Assembly: GCF_900162665.1 (NCBI RefSeq)
Contig: NZ_LT727810.1
Span: 589,067 to 653,066 of the forward strand
DNA: 64,000 nt
Direction: 5' to 3'
Source: Oceanobacillus sojae
Lineage (GTDB): Bacteria > Bacillota > Bacilli > Bacillales > Amphibacillaceae
Part shown: positions 17,162-25,845 of the stretch, in pieces
How the letters are laid out: each line of letters opens with the position of its first letter
How positions within the stretch are numbered: position 1 is the stretch's first letter
The notes under the pieces: model-generated
Database searches by the model: none
Told to the model about the DNA's origin: nothing
Seen by the model: the letters and a program-made list of their open reading frames with translations, nothing else
Program-made: the position numbers and the translations under genes

Positions 17162-17449
17162 GAATAATCATCCTTTCTACTAAAGTTCGTTCTAGTATGT
17201 GTTTTCCCGGTTGCAGTGAATTAAAACATCTCCGTTGTCTTTCTAAAATTTGGTAACTTCTATTGCATATCCTACAAACTGTATTTATCATTATTGCTGG
17301 CATAAATTAATCGATCATGCTAAAATTTGATTATGCAATCAAAAAATATTCCTTTATAAGATGAGCTGCTTGCAGAGAAGTTTTTTCAACTCCACTGCAA
17401 GCAGCGAGACTTACCAGGGTGTTACAAACTTTTTACAGATTTTCCGAAC
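17162..17449. other. Intergenic stretch upstream of the TnpB element
   Basis: Contains an inverted repeat GCTGCTTGCAG (17365-17375) / CTGCAAGCAGC (17395-17405) with no T run on either side, so it is not an obvious terminator. No credible gene. Confidence 0.4.
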
Positions 17450-17710
17450 GAGAAAGCCCACTTCTTTAGAGGTGGGATGATAAAGAGGTAATTTTAAAGT
17501 TTTAAATAAAATGCATCCCTTTTTTATAGAAAATAGATTGTGAAAAGAATGTTTGTTTGGTACAATAAACAGAACAGGTGTTTGCGCAAAAACGGAATCG
17601 AAATAGCGAAAATAGAAGGAAAATATCCCATTGTGCGAATGTAGAGGAACGTATCAAATGAAACAATATGTTGGAAGTCAGAAAAACGAAACAAGAAGGG
17701 AGTTGAACCT

Positions 17711-19195
17711 ATGGCAAGAAAGTGTACACCAACTTATACCATTGAATTTCCTTTGCACATCCCCATTTGGCAGCAGCATCGGCTGGAAAAGAAATGCAAC
17801 ATGGCAAGAATGGTCTATAATTCTTGTCTGGGGGAAGCTCTCAAACGACATAAAGCTGTAAAAACGGATAAACGTTATCGTACATTGCTTCGTGAACCTA
17901 CATCAAAAGATCGGAATAAGAAATTAGCGGATATCCGTTTAGAATATGGTTTTTCAGAATACGGAATCCATCATTTTGTAAAGAAAGTCCAACATAAATT
18001 CAAAGAACATATTGGCAGTTTGGAGTCTCAGAAATTGGCAACAAGGGCTTTTCAAACCGTCGGGAAGCTTCATTTTGGAAAATCCAAAAAAGTACATTTC
18101 AAAAATGCAAAGGATGATATCTCCGTAGAAAACAAATCAAACCAAACCGGGTTGAGATATATAGAAGGAGAGATTCTTTGGGGCGATAAACCAACCAGAA
18201 AAAATCCTAAACCAAAGAATTGGCTGTGTATGCCGATTTCTCCTAAAGATGATGATGAATATGCACACTGGGCTTTATTAGACAAGACAAAGTATGTACG
18301 CATTTTAAAACGAGATGTTAGAGGGAAAACCCGTTATTTCGTTCAACTTATTCAAGAAGGTTACCCGCCAACAAAAAGAAATCGCAAAGTTGCTAATGAC
18401 GAGACAAAACGTATCGGGTTAGACATTGGTACATCTACGATTGCGATTAGCAGTGACAGCCAAGTCGAACTTCGTGAACTGGCCCCGGCGTGTTACTATG
18501 ATGAAAAAGAATTAAGAAGAATCCAACGCAAAATGGACAGGTCTAAACGAAGTACCAATCCCGGCAACTTTAATGAAAATGGAACAATCAAAAAAGGCAG
18601 ATTAACATGGAGTTACTCTAAAAGATATGAAAGGCTGCGTCAAAAACGTAAAGAATGCTACCGTAAAGTTGCTGGCAGGCGAAAAATGTCCCATGAGAAA
18701 CTGGCAAACGATATTCTTGCCATAGGTTCTGATATTCGAGTAGAAACGATGCGGTTTCAATCATTGCAAAAACGCGCGAAAAATACAACTCGAAATAACA
18801 CGAATGGGAAGGTTAACCGAAAAAAACGGTTTGGAAAATCCATTGCCAAGCGTGCTCCTGCAATGCTGCTCACCATTATAGAGCGAAAACTGAATTATCA
18901 AGGAAGAGAGATCAAGAAGATAGATACCTATGCCACAAAAGCTAGTCAGTTTAATCATGTAACAGGGAAATACGAGAAGAAACAACTTTCAGAACGTTGG
19001 AATGATTTTGGAGCGTTTCGTATCCAACGCGATTTATATAGCGCTTTTTTAATAGCTAATACAAAGGAAACCCTCGATTCTGTTGATATAGATTTATGCA
19101 ATGAAGGATGGAACAATTTTATAGAACGGCATCATTGTGAAATCGAACGATTAAAACAGTCAACAAGTAAAACGATACGTTGGTTTGTCGTTTAA
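17711..19195 (+). CDS. tnpB: TnpB-like RNA-guided nuclease, zinc-finger-less variant
   Basis: 494 residues. RuvC-I is IGLDIGTSTIAIS (Asp238), RuvC-II is DIRVETMRF (Glu345) and RuvC-III is FRIQRDLYSAFL (Asp441), so the catalytic triad looks intact. In ordinary TnpB a four-cysteine zinc finger lies between RuvC-II and -III. Here residues 400-440 (TKASQFNHVTG ... ERWNDFGAF) hold no cysteine at all. The N-terminal half (1-230) is the recognition region. TnpB proteins are reRNA/omegaRNA-guided DNA nucleases that help IS elements persist. GGGAG precedes the ATG at 17711. The protein is longer than typical TnpB (about 370-420). Confidence 0.82.
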   Translation: MARKCTPTYTIEFPLHIPIWQQHRLEKKCNMARMVYNSCLGEALKRHKAVKTDKRYRTLLREPTSKDRNKKLADIRLEYGFSEYGIHHFVKKVQHKFKEHIGSLESQKLATRAFQTVGKLHFGKSKKVHFKNAKDDISVENKSNQTGLRYIEGEILWGDKPTRKNPKPKNWLCMPISPKDDDEYAHWALLDKTKYVRILKRDVRGKTRYFVQLIQEGYPPTKRNRKVANDETKRIGLDIGTSTIAISSDSQVELRELAPACYYDEKELRRIQRKMDRSKRSTNPGNFNENGTIKKGRLTWSYSKRYERLRQKRKECYRKVAGRRKMSHEKLANDILAIGSDIRVETMRFQSLQKRAKNTTRNNTNGKVNRKKRFGKSIAKRAPAMLLTIIERKLNYQGREIKKIDTYATKASQFNHVTGKYEKKQLSERWNDFGAFRIQRDLYSAFLIANTKETLDSVDIDLCNEGWNNFIERHHCEIERLKQSTSKTIRWFVV

Positions 19196-19436
19196 TACAA
19201 ACCTGATTGGTCCTGATAACGGCCAAGAGAAGCGGAACGACAAGCACACAAGAAGTCTTTTAAGGCTGGCTTGGTGAAGTGCCTTGCAACCTCGCAATAC
19301 GTCCGTTAATGTTTTAAGAGAATATATACCAGTATTTCAGTGGAAACTCTTTCTTTATAGAAAGATAAGGGCGCTGTTAAGAAGTGTATTAGTACCTTAG
19401 AACCCCATTGCTTTAGCTGTGGGAGTTGTCAGCCTA
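19196..19436 (+). ncRNA. Candidate reRNA/omegaRNA region of the TnpB element
   Basis: 240 bases between the tnpB stop and the right-end hairpin, richer in GC than the flanks and with several small hairpins. In TnpB elements the guide scaffold is encoded here, and the guide itself lies just beyond the right end (from about 19437). No direct evidence for expression; assigned by position. Confidence 0.45.
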
Positions 19437-19467
19437 GGATAAAAATGTGCAGAGGAGATTATAAAAT

Positions 19468-20145
19468 ATGCAAAATGAAACCGTACTTGGTTTATCAAAG
19501 CTTGATAAAACGATTATTATTATAGGCGGTCCGCTTCTTGGAGCAATTATTGGCTGGTTTATTCAAATTATTTCGAGCTGGCTGATTAAGGTTCCTTTTG
19601 TCCCGTTTGGTCCGTTCTTTGAATGGATTGTATCCTGGAATAGCTCCTGGGTATCTATTATCGGGGTAATTGCCGGTTTGATCGCGGGAATTCTTTTTGC
19701 GTTGTACGCCTTTAGTGAATCATTAAAAATGACGATTACAGATCAAGAAGTTACAATGAAAAGGTATGATAAAGAAGTACGATTGCAAAAAAGAGAAATT
19801 TCGGCAATTTATATGGATAGAAAAGATATTGTCGTTTTAGGCCAAAAAGGGAAAGAACTGTATCGTGCACAAACGGATGTAAAACAGCCGAAAATAGAAG
19901 CTGCTTTTCTCGAACACCGGTTTCCCTGGAAGCCGCAGGATCCTTATCAATCTGATTATCAGCGCTGGGTTGCGGAGCATCCTGATTTCCCGGCCAGTGT
20001 AAACAGTTTGCTTGCAGCAAGAGAAAAGGCACTGAAAGAAGACGATGAAAAAGAAGCAGCTATATTGCGGAAGGATTTAGCAGATAAAGGAGCAGTTATT
20101 CGCGATGAAGACAAACGGCAGTATGTCCGGATGATAAGAGGGTGA
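19468..20145 (+). CDS. YqeB-like membrane protein
   Basis: 225 residues. Two hydrophobic helices (about 14-38 and 53-78) are followed by a PH-like soluble part (about 85-135: MTITDQEVTMKRYDKEVRLQKREI) and a helical C-terminus. The arrangement and sequence resemble Bacillus YqeB, whose function is unknown. GAGGAG precedes the ATG. It ends 6 bases before a TetR gene, so the two are probably an operon. It begins just beyond the right end of the TnpB element. Confidence 0.75.
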   Translation: MQNETVLGLSKLDKTIIIIGGPLLGAIIGWFIQIISSWLIKVPFVPFGPFFEWIVSWNSSWVSIIGVIAGLIAGILFALYAFSESLKMTITDQEVTMKRYDKEVRLQKREISAIYMDRKDIVVLGQKGKELYRAQTDVKQPKIEAAFLEHRFPWKPQDPYQSDYQRWVAEHPDFPASVNSLLAAREKALKEDDEKEAAILRKDLADKGAVIRDEDKRQYVRMIRG

Positions 20146-20151
20146 TACAAA

Positions 20152-20748
20152 ATGGCGAAAGAAAAAACATTTATCTCGGTAGCAAGGAGAGAACAAATTT
20201 TAAAAGCAACCATTGATGTGTTGAATGATATTGGCTATGTAAAATTAAGTCTTGCTAAAATAGCAAAGCATGCAAAAATTAGCACGGGATTAATTTCTTA
20301 TCATTTTGCAGATAAAGAAGAGCTGATTCAGCACACATTAAACTACTTAATCGGTGCACAGCTCGAATTTATTGAGGAAAGGGTAAAGAAAGAGGCAGAT
20401 ATTTATCAGCAGCTGCTGACTTATATAAAAGCAACACTTGCATATCAATATGAACATGTTGAGAATAATGTTGCACTAATTGAGATTATTTTTAATGCCC
20501 GGACAGAGGATAATATCCCATACTATAAATTAAATGAAGAAGAAGAGGATCCGCTTTACCTGCGTTTAGAAAACATTTTGGCAGAGGGGCAGCGGAAAAA
20601 GGTATTCTCATCTGATTTTCAGCCAAAAGCAACAGCTATTCTTATCAACGGTGCTGCGAGTGAGAGTATGCTCCTGCAAAGTGAAAGCTTTGATATCGAA
20701 AATTATCAGCAGGAGTTAATTAGGATGGTTACGAAAATAGTAAAATAA
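20152..20748 (+). CDS. TetR-family transcriptional regulator
   Basis: 198 residues with an N-terminal helix-turn-helix (RREQILKATIDVLNDIGYVKLSLAKIAKHAKISTGLISYHFADKEELI, residues 10-55) and an all-helical ligand domain. It is transcribed with the YqeB-like gene and may control it or respond to an envelope signal. The ligand is unknown. Terminator at 20834. Confidence 0.88.
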   Translation: MAKEKTFISVARREQILKATIDVLNDIGYVKLSLAKIAKHAKISTGLISYHFADKEELIQHTLNYLIGAQLEFIEERVKKEADIYQQLLTYIKATLAYQYEHVENNVALIEIIFNARTEDNIPYYKLNEEEEDPLYLRLENILAEGQRKKVFSSDFQPKATAILINGAASESMLLQSESFDIENYQQELIRMVTKIVK

Positions 20749-20833
20749 ATGCCGTATGATAATGGGAAATCCCTCGAATAATTGTGTACTCTTTTTATTT
20801 ATCATTTTAAAATGGACCCCTCACCCAAAATTA

Positions 20834-20886
20834 AAAGAACCTGTCTCTGCTGAAGTGGAATAATTAACAGATACAGGTTCTTTCCC
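20834..20886 (+). terminator. Intrinsic terminator of the yqeB-tetR unit
   Basis: AAAGAACCTGTCTCTG (20834-20849) pairs at 15 of 16 positions with CAGATACAGGTTCTTT (20868-20883) and ends in a T run. Confidence 0.75.
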
Positions 20887-21130
20887 AGTTATTTTAATTA
20901 ATTTTCAAGTGATTTTCGGAGCTCAGTTACTTCCTTAATTTCGAGACTCGTTAATTCAGCTGTCTTTTTCCATTCCCATGATTTTTCCTTCCTCCTTCCT
21001 CCTTTCCTTTTTCTAAATACAAAATAGTATTCATATTGGATTTTTAAACAGCAGAAAAAAGGGCATTATTTTTTATGTCAAACATGGTACCATGGAGTAA
21101 ATTATTTTAAATTTTTCCTGGAAATAGAAA
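20887..21130. other. Intergenic region with a decayed minus-strand reading frame
   Basis: On the minus strand a strong GGAGGAAGGAGG is followed by an ATG (at about 20985) whose frame stops after seven codons. A different frame stays open for about 27 codons (WEWKKTAELTSLEIKE...). This may be a frameshifted remnant of a small gene. Nothing else is visible. Confidence 0.3.
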
Positions 21131-21173
21131 AAAACCCCGAATTCGTTCCTTTTTAGTGAATTCGGGGTTTTCT
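21131..21173. terminator. Bidirectional terminator
   Basis: AAAACCCCGAATTC (21131-21144) pairs perfectly with GAATTCGGGGTTTT (21158-21171), with A and T runs on both sides. It lies just downstream of the minus-strand hemolysin III gene. Confidence 0.85.
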
Positions 21174-21188
21174 TAGATATTCTTAGAT

Positions 21189-21848
21189 TTAAATAACATA
21201 CAGATAAACACATAAGAAGTGAAAAATACTTCCCAGCAGAATGAAAATATGAAATATCTCATGGAAGCCAAAATAACGGGAACGCAGGAATTCAGGTTTT
21301 AACCAGTAAATGATTGCCCCTACTGTATAGAATACTCCTCCAACAATTAAACAGGTTAATCCGCCAGTTCCAATAATTGGTGCGAGCGATCCGCTATAAA
21401 ATATTGCAACCCATCCCATTAAAACGTACAGGAGGGTGGACAGCCATCTTGGCGAGTGGAACCAGATTAATTTAAATAAGACGCCCAGCAGAGCTAAACC
21501 GCTGATTACCCAAAATAATACCCACCCGATTGTTCCTTGTAAGGCAATAAGACAAAGCGGGACATAAGTACCGGCGATGAGCACATATATCATGGAATGG
21601 TCCATCCTTCTAAAAAAAGCAATCGTTTTTGGCCCGGCAATGACTGAATGGTAAACCGTAGAAGCTGTATATAACAAAATTAAACTAATACCAAAAGCAG
21701 CGACAGCACCGACGTCCAAAGGTGTGCCTACGCGTGCTGCTTTTACAACAAGTAATATTAGTCCAATGATTGATAAGACAATTCCGATAAAATGGGTAAA
21801 GGCATTCATCGGTTCCCTAATAAATTTATGCAAATAAAACATCTCCAA
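21189..21848 (-). CDS. Hemolysin III family membrane protein (YplQ/TrhA-like)
   Basis: 219 residues with seven membrane helices and the family motifs EPMNAFTHFIG near the N-terminus, STVYHS (about residue 65), MDHSMIYVLIAGTY (about 82-95) and FHEIFHIFILLGSIFHF at the C-terminus. The spaced His and Asp residues form the metal site of this PAQR-related family. TrhA acts in membrane-lipid homeostasis in E. coli; a hemolytic role is not implied. The start is uncertain: TTG 21848 or ATG 21842, neither with an ideal ribosome-binding site. Confidence 0.85.
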   Translation of the reverse strand: MEMFYLHKFIREPMNAFTHFIGIVLSIIGLILLVVKAARVGTPLDVGAVAAFGISLILLYTASTVYHSVIAGPKTIAFFRRMDHSMIYVLIAGTYVPLCLIALQGTIGWVLFWVISGLALLGVLFKLIWFHSPRWLSTLLYVLMGWVAIFYSGSLAPIIGTGGLTCLIVGGVFYTVGAIIYWLKPEFLRSRYFGFHEIFHIFILLGSIFHFLCVYLYVI

Positions 21849-22026
21849 TCACGTATGTAGTTTCTAATACTATGTAATAAATATATACCTGTTTCATCAA
21901 GTAGTCAACATTTGATTTTTGGGTGGAGTTCCCTATAATAAAATGTAGAAACACTAAAATAAATACATGAATTGATTAATATACAGTAAATAATGACAGG
22001 GAAAACCGAAGAAGGAAGGTCAGCTT

Positions 22027-22605
22027 ATGAATATAAAAAAGGAATTAGAAGGACTGCATTTGGAAAACCAGTTGAATTCAAAGGAAATACCTGATTTAGA
22101 TTTATATATGGATCAGGTCATTCAGCTTTTTGAAAGTAAATTTTCTTCTGCAAAGCGTTACGAGGAGGATAAAGTATTAACGAAAACGATGATTAATAAT
22201 TATGCAAAGGCTAAATTATTCTTTCCCATAAAAAATAAAAAGTATTCGAAAGAGCATCTGCTGCTGATCAGTATGATTTATCAAATGAAAAGTGTTTTAT
22301 CTATTAAAGATATCGGGAAAACATTTGAAGGGGTAAATCAAAGAATGCAGAATGATGATTTTGATCTGGAAAGTTTTTATAATAATTATGTTCATTTAAT
22401 GAATAGAAATGTCGCTCATTTTAAAGAGCATATAACAGAACAGGAAGAAATATTTGAAACAGAATTAGACAAAGATATAGTGAACGATGATTACTTACAG
22501 CAGCTTTTACTGATCACAAGCTTGACCGGAATGAGTAATTTTTACCGCCGTGCAGCTGAGAAGCTGGTAGATCAATTAGAGCAGGAAGGTGTGGAAGAAC
22601 AATGA
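22027..22605 (+). CDS. DUF1836 protein
   Basis: 192 residues with the DUF1836 pattern IPDLDLYMDQVIQLFE (about 22-37), LTKTMINNYAKAKLFFPIKNKKYSKEHLLLISMIYQMK (about 56-93) and SIKDIGKTF. The middle segment looks like a MerR-type helix-turn-helix. The family has no established function. GAAGGAAGG precedes the ATG. The stop overlaps the next gene as ATGA, so the two are coupled. Confidence 0.75.
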   Translation: MNIKKELEGLHLENQLNSKEIPDLDLYMDQVIQLFESKFSSAKRYEEDKVLTKTMINNYAKAKLFFPIKNKKYSKEHLLLISMIYQMKSVLSIKDIGKTFEGVNQRMQNDDFDLESFYNNYVHLMNRNVAHFKEHITEQEEIFETELDKDIVNDDYLQQLLLITSLTGMSNFYRRAAEKLVDQLEQEGVEEQ

Positions 22606-23528
22606 AATTGAGTATTTTAGATCAATCTCCACTATTTGCGGATGCTGATGGAAAACAGGCGTTGGAAGAAAGTATTGAATTGGCTGTCCTGGCCGACAGT
22701 CTGGGGTATGAACGATATTGGATTGCAGAGCATCACGATACACCAGTATTAGCAAGCCCCGCGCCGGATATTTTATTAGGAATTATCGGAAGCAGGACAG
22801 AGCGGATCCGAATCGGTTCAGGGGCTGTACTCTTACCGAATTATCGCCCATATAATATTGCGGAGCGCTACCGGATGCTTGCTGCAATGTATCCAGACAG
22901 AGTAGATTTAGGATTAGGACGGGCGCCGGGCGGTTCAGCAGAAGCAACAATTGCTCTGGCCGGAAACTTTCTGGAAAAGGTTAAAGCAATGCCGGATTAT
23001 ATTGATGAACTGCTTCATTTCCTTCAGGAGGATTTTTCTCCAGAGCATCTTTATTCAAGAGTGACAGCTACACCTGTACCAGATATTCAGCCGCAGCCCT
23101 GGCTCTTGGGAACCAGTCAGAGAAGCGCCCAGCTTGCTGTCAGTAAAAAGCTTCCTTATGTATTTGGCCATTTTATGGGGGCAGATAATGGACCGGAAAT
23201 TGTCGCCGGTTACCAGCGGCAAGCGGAGGATCCATCTGCTATCGTTGCCGTATCCGTTCTTTGTGCAGAAACGGAAAAGGAAGCACTGGAATTAGCTGAG
23301 GAAACAAGGCGCAGAAAAGAGGAACAGGCTTCTTCACCGCAGATAGATCAGGATGAACAGGTAAAATTTGCTGATAAACAGATTATCGGTGATATAACCC
23401 TCGTTCAAGAAAAATTGGCCGGGCTGCAAAAAGCTTATCAATGCGATGAAATCATGGTAATTACAATGGCGCCGACCTATGAAGCAAGGAAATACTCTTA
23501 CCAGCAGCTGGCATCGATTATAGATTAA
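22602..23528 (+). CDS. Luciferase-like (LLM) flavin-dependent oxidoreductase
   Basis: 308-residue TIM-barrel flavoprotein with MsnO8/YtmO-type segments: LSILDQSPLF at the N-terminus, SLGYERYWIAEHHDTPVLASPAPD (about 37-60), IRIGSGAVLLPNYRPYNIAERYRML and DLGLGRAPGG. Such enzymes use FMNH2 and O2 to attack small organic substrates, but the substrate here is unknown. Overlaps the DUF1836 gene by 4 bases. No terminator is evident before the next gene. Confidence 0.85.
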   Translation: MKLSILDQSPLFADADGKQALEESIELAVLADSLGYERYWIAEHHDTPVLASPAPDILLGIIGSRTERIRIGSGAVLLPNYRPYNIAERYRMLAAMYPDRVDLGLGRAPGGSAEATIALAGNFLEKVKAMPDYIDELLHFLQEDFSPEHLYSRVTATPVPDIQPQPWLLGTSQRSAQLAVSKKLPYVFGHFMGADNGPEIVAGYQRQAEDPSAIVAVSVLCAETEKEALELAEETRRRKEEQASSPQIDQDEQVKFADKQIIGDITLVQEKLAGLQKAYQCDEIMVITMAPTYEARKYSYQQLASIID

Positions 23529-23664
23529 ACTATTTCTTAACGAAGATGTCGACAAGCTATCCCTAAAAATCTTAACACTTGTTTTTAAAATGAAATAAAA
23601 ATCATAGTCAGCCGCATGGTAGAATATATTTTAGTGAAGAAGACAAGCTTATATGGAGGATATT

Positions 23665-24279
23665 ATGGGACAGTGGGTTACATCCATTATGGAGCAATTT
23701 GGCTATTTAGGAATTTTCCTGATGATGACTTTAGAGAATTTATTTCCGCCGATACCATCTGAAATTATCCTTCCTTTTGGAGGATTTATGACAACCTCCA
23801 GCGCATTAACCTATACAGGTGTATTATCTGCAGCTACACTGGGAGCACTTATTGGCGCAATGCTGTTATATTGTGTAGGTATGATATTAGATGTCGGGCG
23901 GCTGGAGAAAATAGTCGACCGGTATGGGCATATATTGCGTTTAAAAAGATCAGATATTTATAAAGCGGATGACTGGTTTGATAAATACGGCTATTGGACA
24001 GTATTTTTTTGTCGGATGGTCCCCCTTTTAAGGAGCTTGATATCTATTCCGGCCGGTATGGGAAGAATGAATTTCGGGATTTTTATTCTTTTAACAGCCA
24101 TTGGTTCTATTATATGGAATAGTATTTTAATCGGTATTGGAGCAGTTCTGGGAGAAAATTGGCATCATGTTTCTGCGTTTATGGATGTCTATTCTAATAT
24201 TGTATATACTTTAATCATTGCAGGGATCATACTTTGCGTTATTTGGTATATAAGGAGACGGAAAAAAGGAAAACTGTAG
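23665..24279 (+). CDS. DedA-family membrane protein
   Basis: 204 residues of the DedA/VTT superfamily. Motifs include the re-entrant ENLFPPIPSEIILPFGGF (about 22-40), WFDKYGYWTVFFCRMVPLLRSLISIPAGMGRMN (about 110-142) and a C-terminal membrane helix. DedA proteins move phospholipids or undecaprenyl phosphate across the membrane and support envelope stability. I choose ATG 23665 because ATGGAGGATATT supplies the ribosome-binding site; the ATG at 23653 overlaps it. The gene ends 7 bases before the IS3 element, so its original 3' flank has been replaced. Confidence 0.88.
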   Translation: MGQWVTSIMEQFGYLGIFLMMTLENLFPPIPSEIILPFGGFMTTSSALTYTGVLSAATLGALIGAMLLYCVGMILDVGRLEKIVDRYGHILRLKRSDIYKADDWFDKYGYWTVFFCRMVPLLRSLISIPAGMGRMNFGIFILLTAIGSIIWNSILIGIGAVLGENWHHVSAFMDVYSNIVYTLIIAGIILCVIWYIRRRKKGKL

Positions 24280-24341
24280 GCTCAATGTGGTACCGCCCCC
24301 CGAAAGTTAGAGTAGAAAAATCTAACTTTCGGGGTGTTTTT

Positions 24342-24905
24342 ATGGCGAAATATAATGAAGAATTTAAAATAAAACTCGTCACCGAGTATTTATATGGCAA
24401 TATGGGCTATAAATCATTAGCCAAAAAATATAATATGGGCAGTGAAACATCTATAGTTGAGTGGGTGAAAGTCTATAAATCCCAAGGAATAGATGGCTTA
24501 AGAAGAAGAAAAACAAAGGAGAAGTATTCTGTTCAATTTAAATTAAATACGATACAATTTATGTTACAGACAGGTGCTTCTTTCTTAGAAACTGCTATTC
24601 AATTTCATTTGAACAACCCTTCCTTAATTAGACGCTGGATGAAGGCATTTGAGGAAGAAGATTTAGAAGGCCTAGAACCAAAACCAAAGGGGAGACCTTC
24701 TATGTCTAATAAAACCAATAAGCAAAAGGAAAAAGAGGCGAAGAAATTAACACGCGAAGAAGAATTAGAACGCGAGAATGAATTACTGCGACTAGAAAAT
24801 GCATACCTAAAAAAGTTGAGAGCTTTTCGGGAGGATCCGAATGCCTTCCACGAAAAGCACAAGCAAAGGTGGCATTCGAACTCAAAGAAGAAGGATTCCG
24901 ATTAA
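24342..24905 (+). CDS. IS3-family transposase OrfA
   Basis: 187 residues with two helix-turn-helix units (YNEEFKIKLVTEYLYGNMGYKSLAKKYN at residues 4-31 and a second at about 60-100) and a leucine-zipper tail (ELERENELLRLENAYLKKL), the IS150-type OrfA plan. It contains the slippery A6G at 24809-24815. A frameshift there yields the OrfAB transposase; unshifted translation gives OrfA, usually a regulator of transposition. Confidence 0.9.
   Translation: MAKYNEEFKIKLVTEYLYGNMGYKSLAKKYNMGSETSIVEWVKVYKSQGIDGLRRRKTKEKYSVQFKLNTIQFMLQTGASFLETAIQFHLNNPSLIRRWMKAFEEEDLEGLEPKPKGRPSMSNKTNKQKEKEAKKLTREEELERENELLRLENAYLKKLRAFREDPNAFHEKHKQRWHSNSKKKDSD
24809..24858 (+). promoter_or_regulatory. Programmed -1 frameshift site (A AAA AAG plus hairpin)
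   Basis: AAAAAAG (24809-24815) is read CTA AAA AAG in the orfA frame. Slipping back one base gives CCT AAA AAA GTT, which is open into orfB. Six bases downstream, GCTTTTCG (24822-24829) pairs with CGAAAAGC (24851-24858), with an inner GGAGG/CCTTCC extension. This is the usual heptamer-plus-stem arrangement of IS3 elements. Confidence 0.8.
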
Positions 24906-25735
24906 AAGATGTCCTCTGTGTGGTAGGTATTCCTGAAGCAACCTACCATTATCATGTGAAGCATTTTAGCAGAGAAGACACGGATGCAGCATTAAAAGAA
25001 CTTATTATATCCCTGTTTAAAAAATTTCATGAACGCTATGGTTATAAACGTATCACGAAAGAATTAAAAAAATTAGGGCATGAAATCAATCATAAAAAAG
25101 TGTACCGTTTGATGAGAGAATTAGGATTAAAATGTGTAAAATTTATGCGGAAATCCCGCAAATATAATTCCTATAAGGGAAAGGTTGGAAAAGTAGCGAA
25201 AAACCGATTATCCCGCCGATTTAGCACATCTATCCCACTTCAAAAACTAGTAACGGACATTACAGAATTCAAATGTCTTGGTGAGGAGAAGTTATATTTA
25301 AATCCAATTCTTGACCTTTACAACGGAGAAATTATTGCGTATGAAATCAAGAAGCGACCAACGTTAGATCTTGTCATGGAACCTTTAAAAGAAACGATGG
25401 AGATAATAAAAAATCGTGCAACCTATCGTACCACGATTCATTCCGATCAAGGCTGGCATTATCAACACAACCAATGGGTGAAGACTTTAAAAGAAAATAA
25501 AGTATTTCAAAGTATGTCACGCAAAGCAACCTGTGCAGATAACGCTTCGATGGAGAATTTCTTCGGCATTTTAAAACAAGAAATGTACCATGGAGAAGAA
25601 TTGGTAAGTTATGAAGAATTAAAAAAACAGATTGAAGAATATATCTATTGGTATAATCATAAAAGAGCAAAAGAAAAATTGGCTGGATTGAGTCCAGTCG
25701 AATATCGAACTCAATCTAGCCAATCAGTTGCATAA
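24869..25735 (+). CDS. IS3-family transposase OrfB (DDE integrase domain)
   Basis: 288 residues from an internal GTG; the functional product is the OrfAB frameshift fusion. An N-terminal HTH_21-like part (HERYGYKRITKELKKLGHEINHKKVYRLMRELGL, residues 50-83) leads to an rve integrase core with the DDE residues: Asp in LVTDITEFKCLGEEKLYLNPILDLYNGEI, Asp in TIHSDQGWHYQ, and Glu in SMENFFGILKQEM. No disruption is visible. Confidence 0.92.
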   Translation: MAFELKEEGFRLKDVLCVVGIPEATYHYHVKHFSREDTDAALKELIISLFKKFHERYGYKRITKELKKLGHEINHKKVYRLMRELGLKCVKFMRKSRKYNSYKGKVGKVAKNRLSRRFSTSIPLQKLVTDITEFKCLGEEKLYLNPILDLYNGEIIAYEIKKRPTLDLVMEPLKETMEIIKNRATYRTTIHSDQGWHYQHNQWVKTLKENKVFQSMSRKATCADNASMENFFGILKQEMYHGEELVSYEELKKQIEEYIYWYNHKRAKEKLAGLSPVEYRTQSSQSVA

Positions 25736-25845
25736 TAAAACTCTAACTTTTAGGGGTAACCACCTGTTCCTGCAGTTTTTTGATTGCCAGAAAATTATAG
25801 AATTATTGCCTCGTGGATAACTATTTATAGAAAAACTGCTGCGAC

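Larger units (their letters stand above)
17450..19436 (+). mobile_element. IS200/IS605-superfamily element with tnpB only
   Basis: The left end carries hairpin CCCACTTCTTTAGAGGTGGG (17457-17476) and the right end hairpin CCCATTGCTTTAGCTGTGGG (19404-19423). Both have a TTTA tip, the subterminal hairpin style recognised by TnpA of this superfamily. Between them lies one gene, tnpB. No tnpA is present, so movement would need a TnpA in trans. The exact ends are estimated to within about 15 bases. Confidence 0.75.
24286..25763 (+). mobile_element. IS3-family (IS150-like) insertion sequence
   Basis: About 1.48 kb with two overlapping ORFs and imperfect terminal inverted repeats. The left end has TGTGGTACC ... 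CCCGAAAGTTAGAGT, and the right end reads, inverted, GTGGTTACCCC ... AAAGTTAGAGT. I see no clear short target duplication. Just inside the left end, CCCCGAAAGTTAGA and TCTAACTTTCGGGG form a hairpin followed by TGTTTTT that would stop incoming transcription. Both ORFs look intact, so it may be active. Confidence 0.9.

Noticed and set aside
17341-17410. GCTGCTTGCAG/CTGCAAGCAGC inverted repeat as a terminator
   Set aside because: No T run follows on either strand and no gene ends nearby.
17631-17861. 76-codon frame overlapping the start of tnpB
   Set aside because: It is out of frame with tnpB, lacks a ribosome-binding site and has no protein-like pattern. tnpB itself explains the region.
20899-20990. 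Minus-strand start with a very strong GGAGGAAGGAGG
   Set aside because: The frame stops after seven codons. A second frame is open but has no start. Possibly a remnant, but not enough to call a gene.
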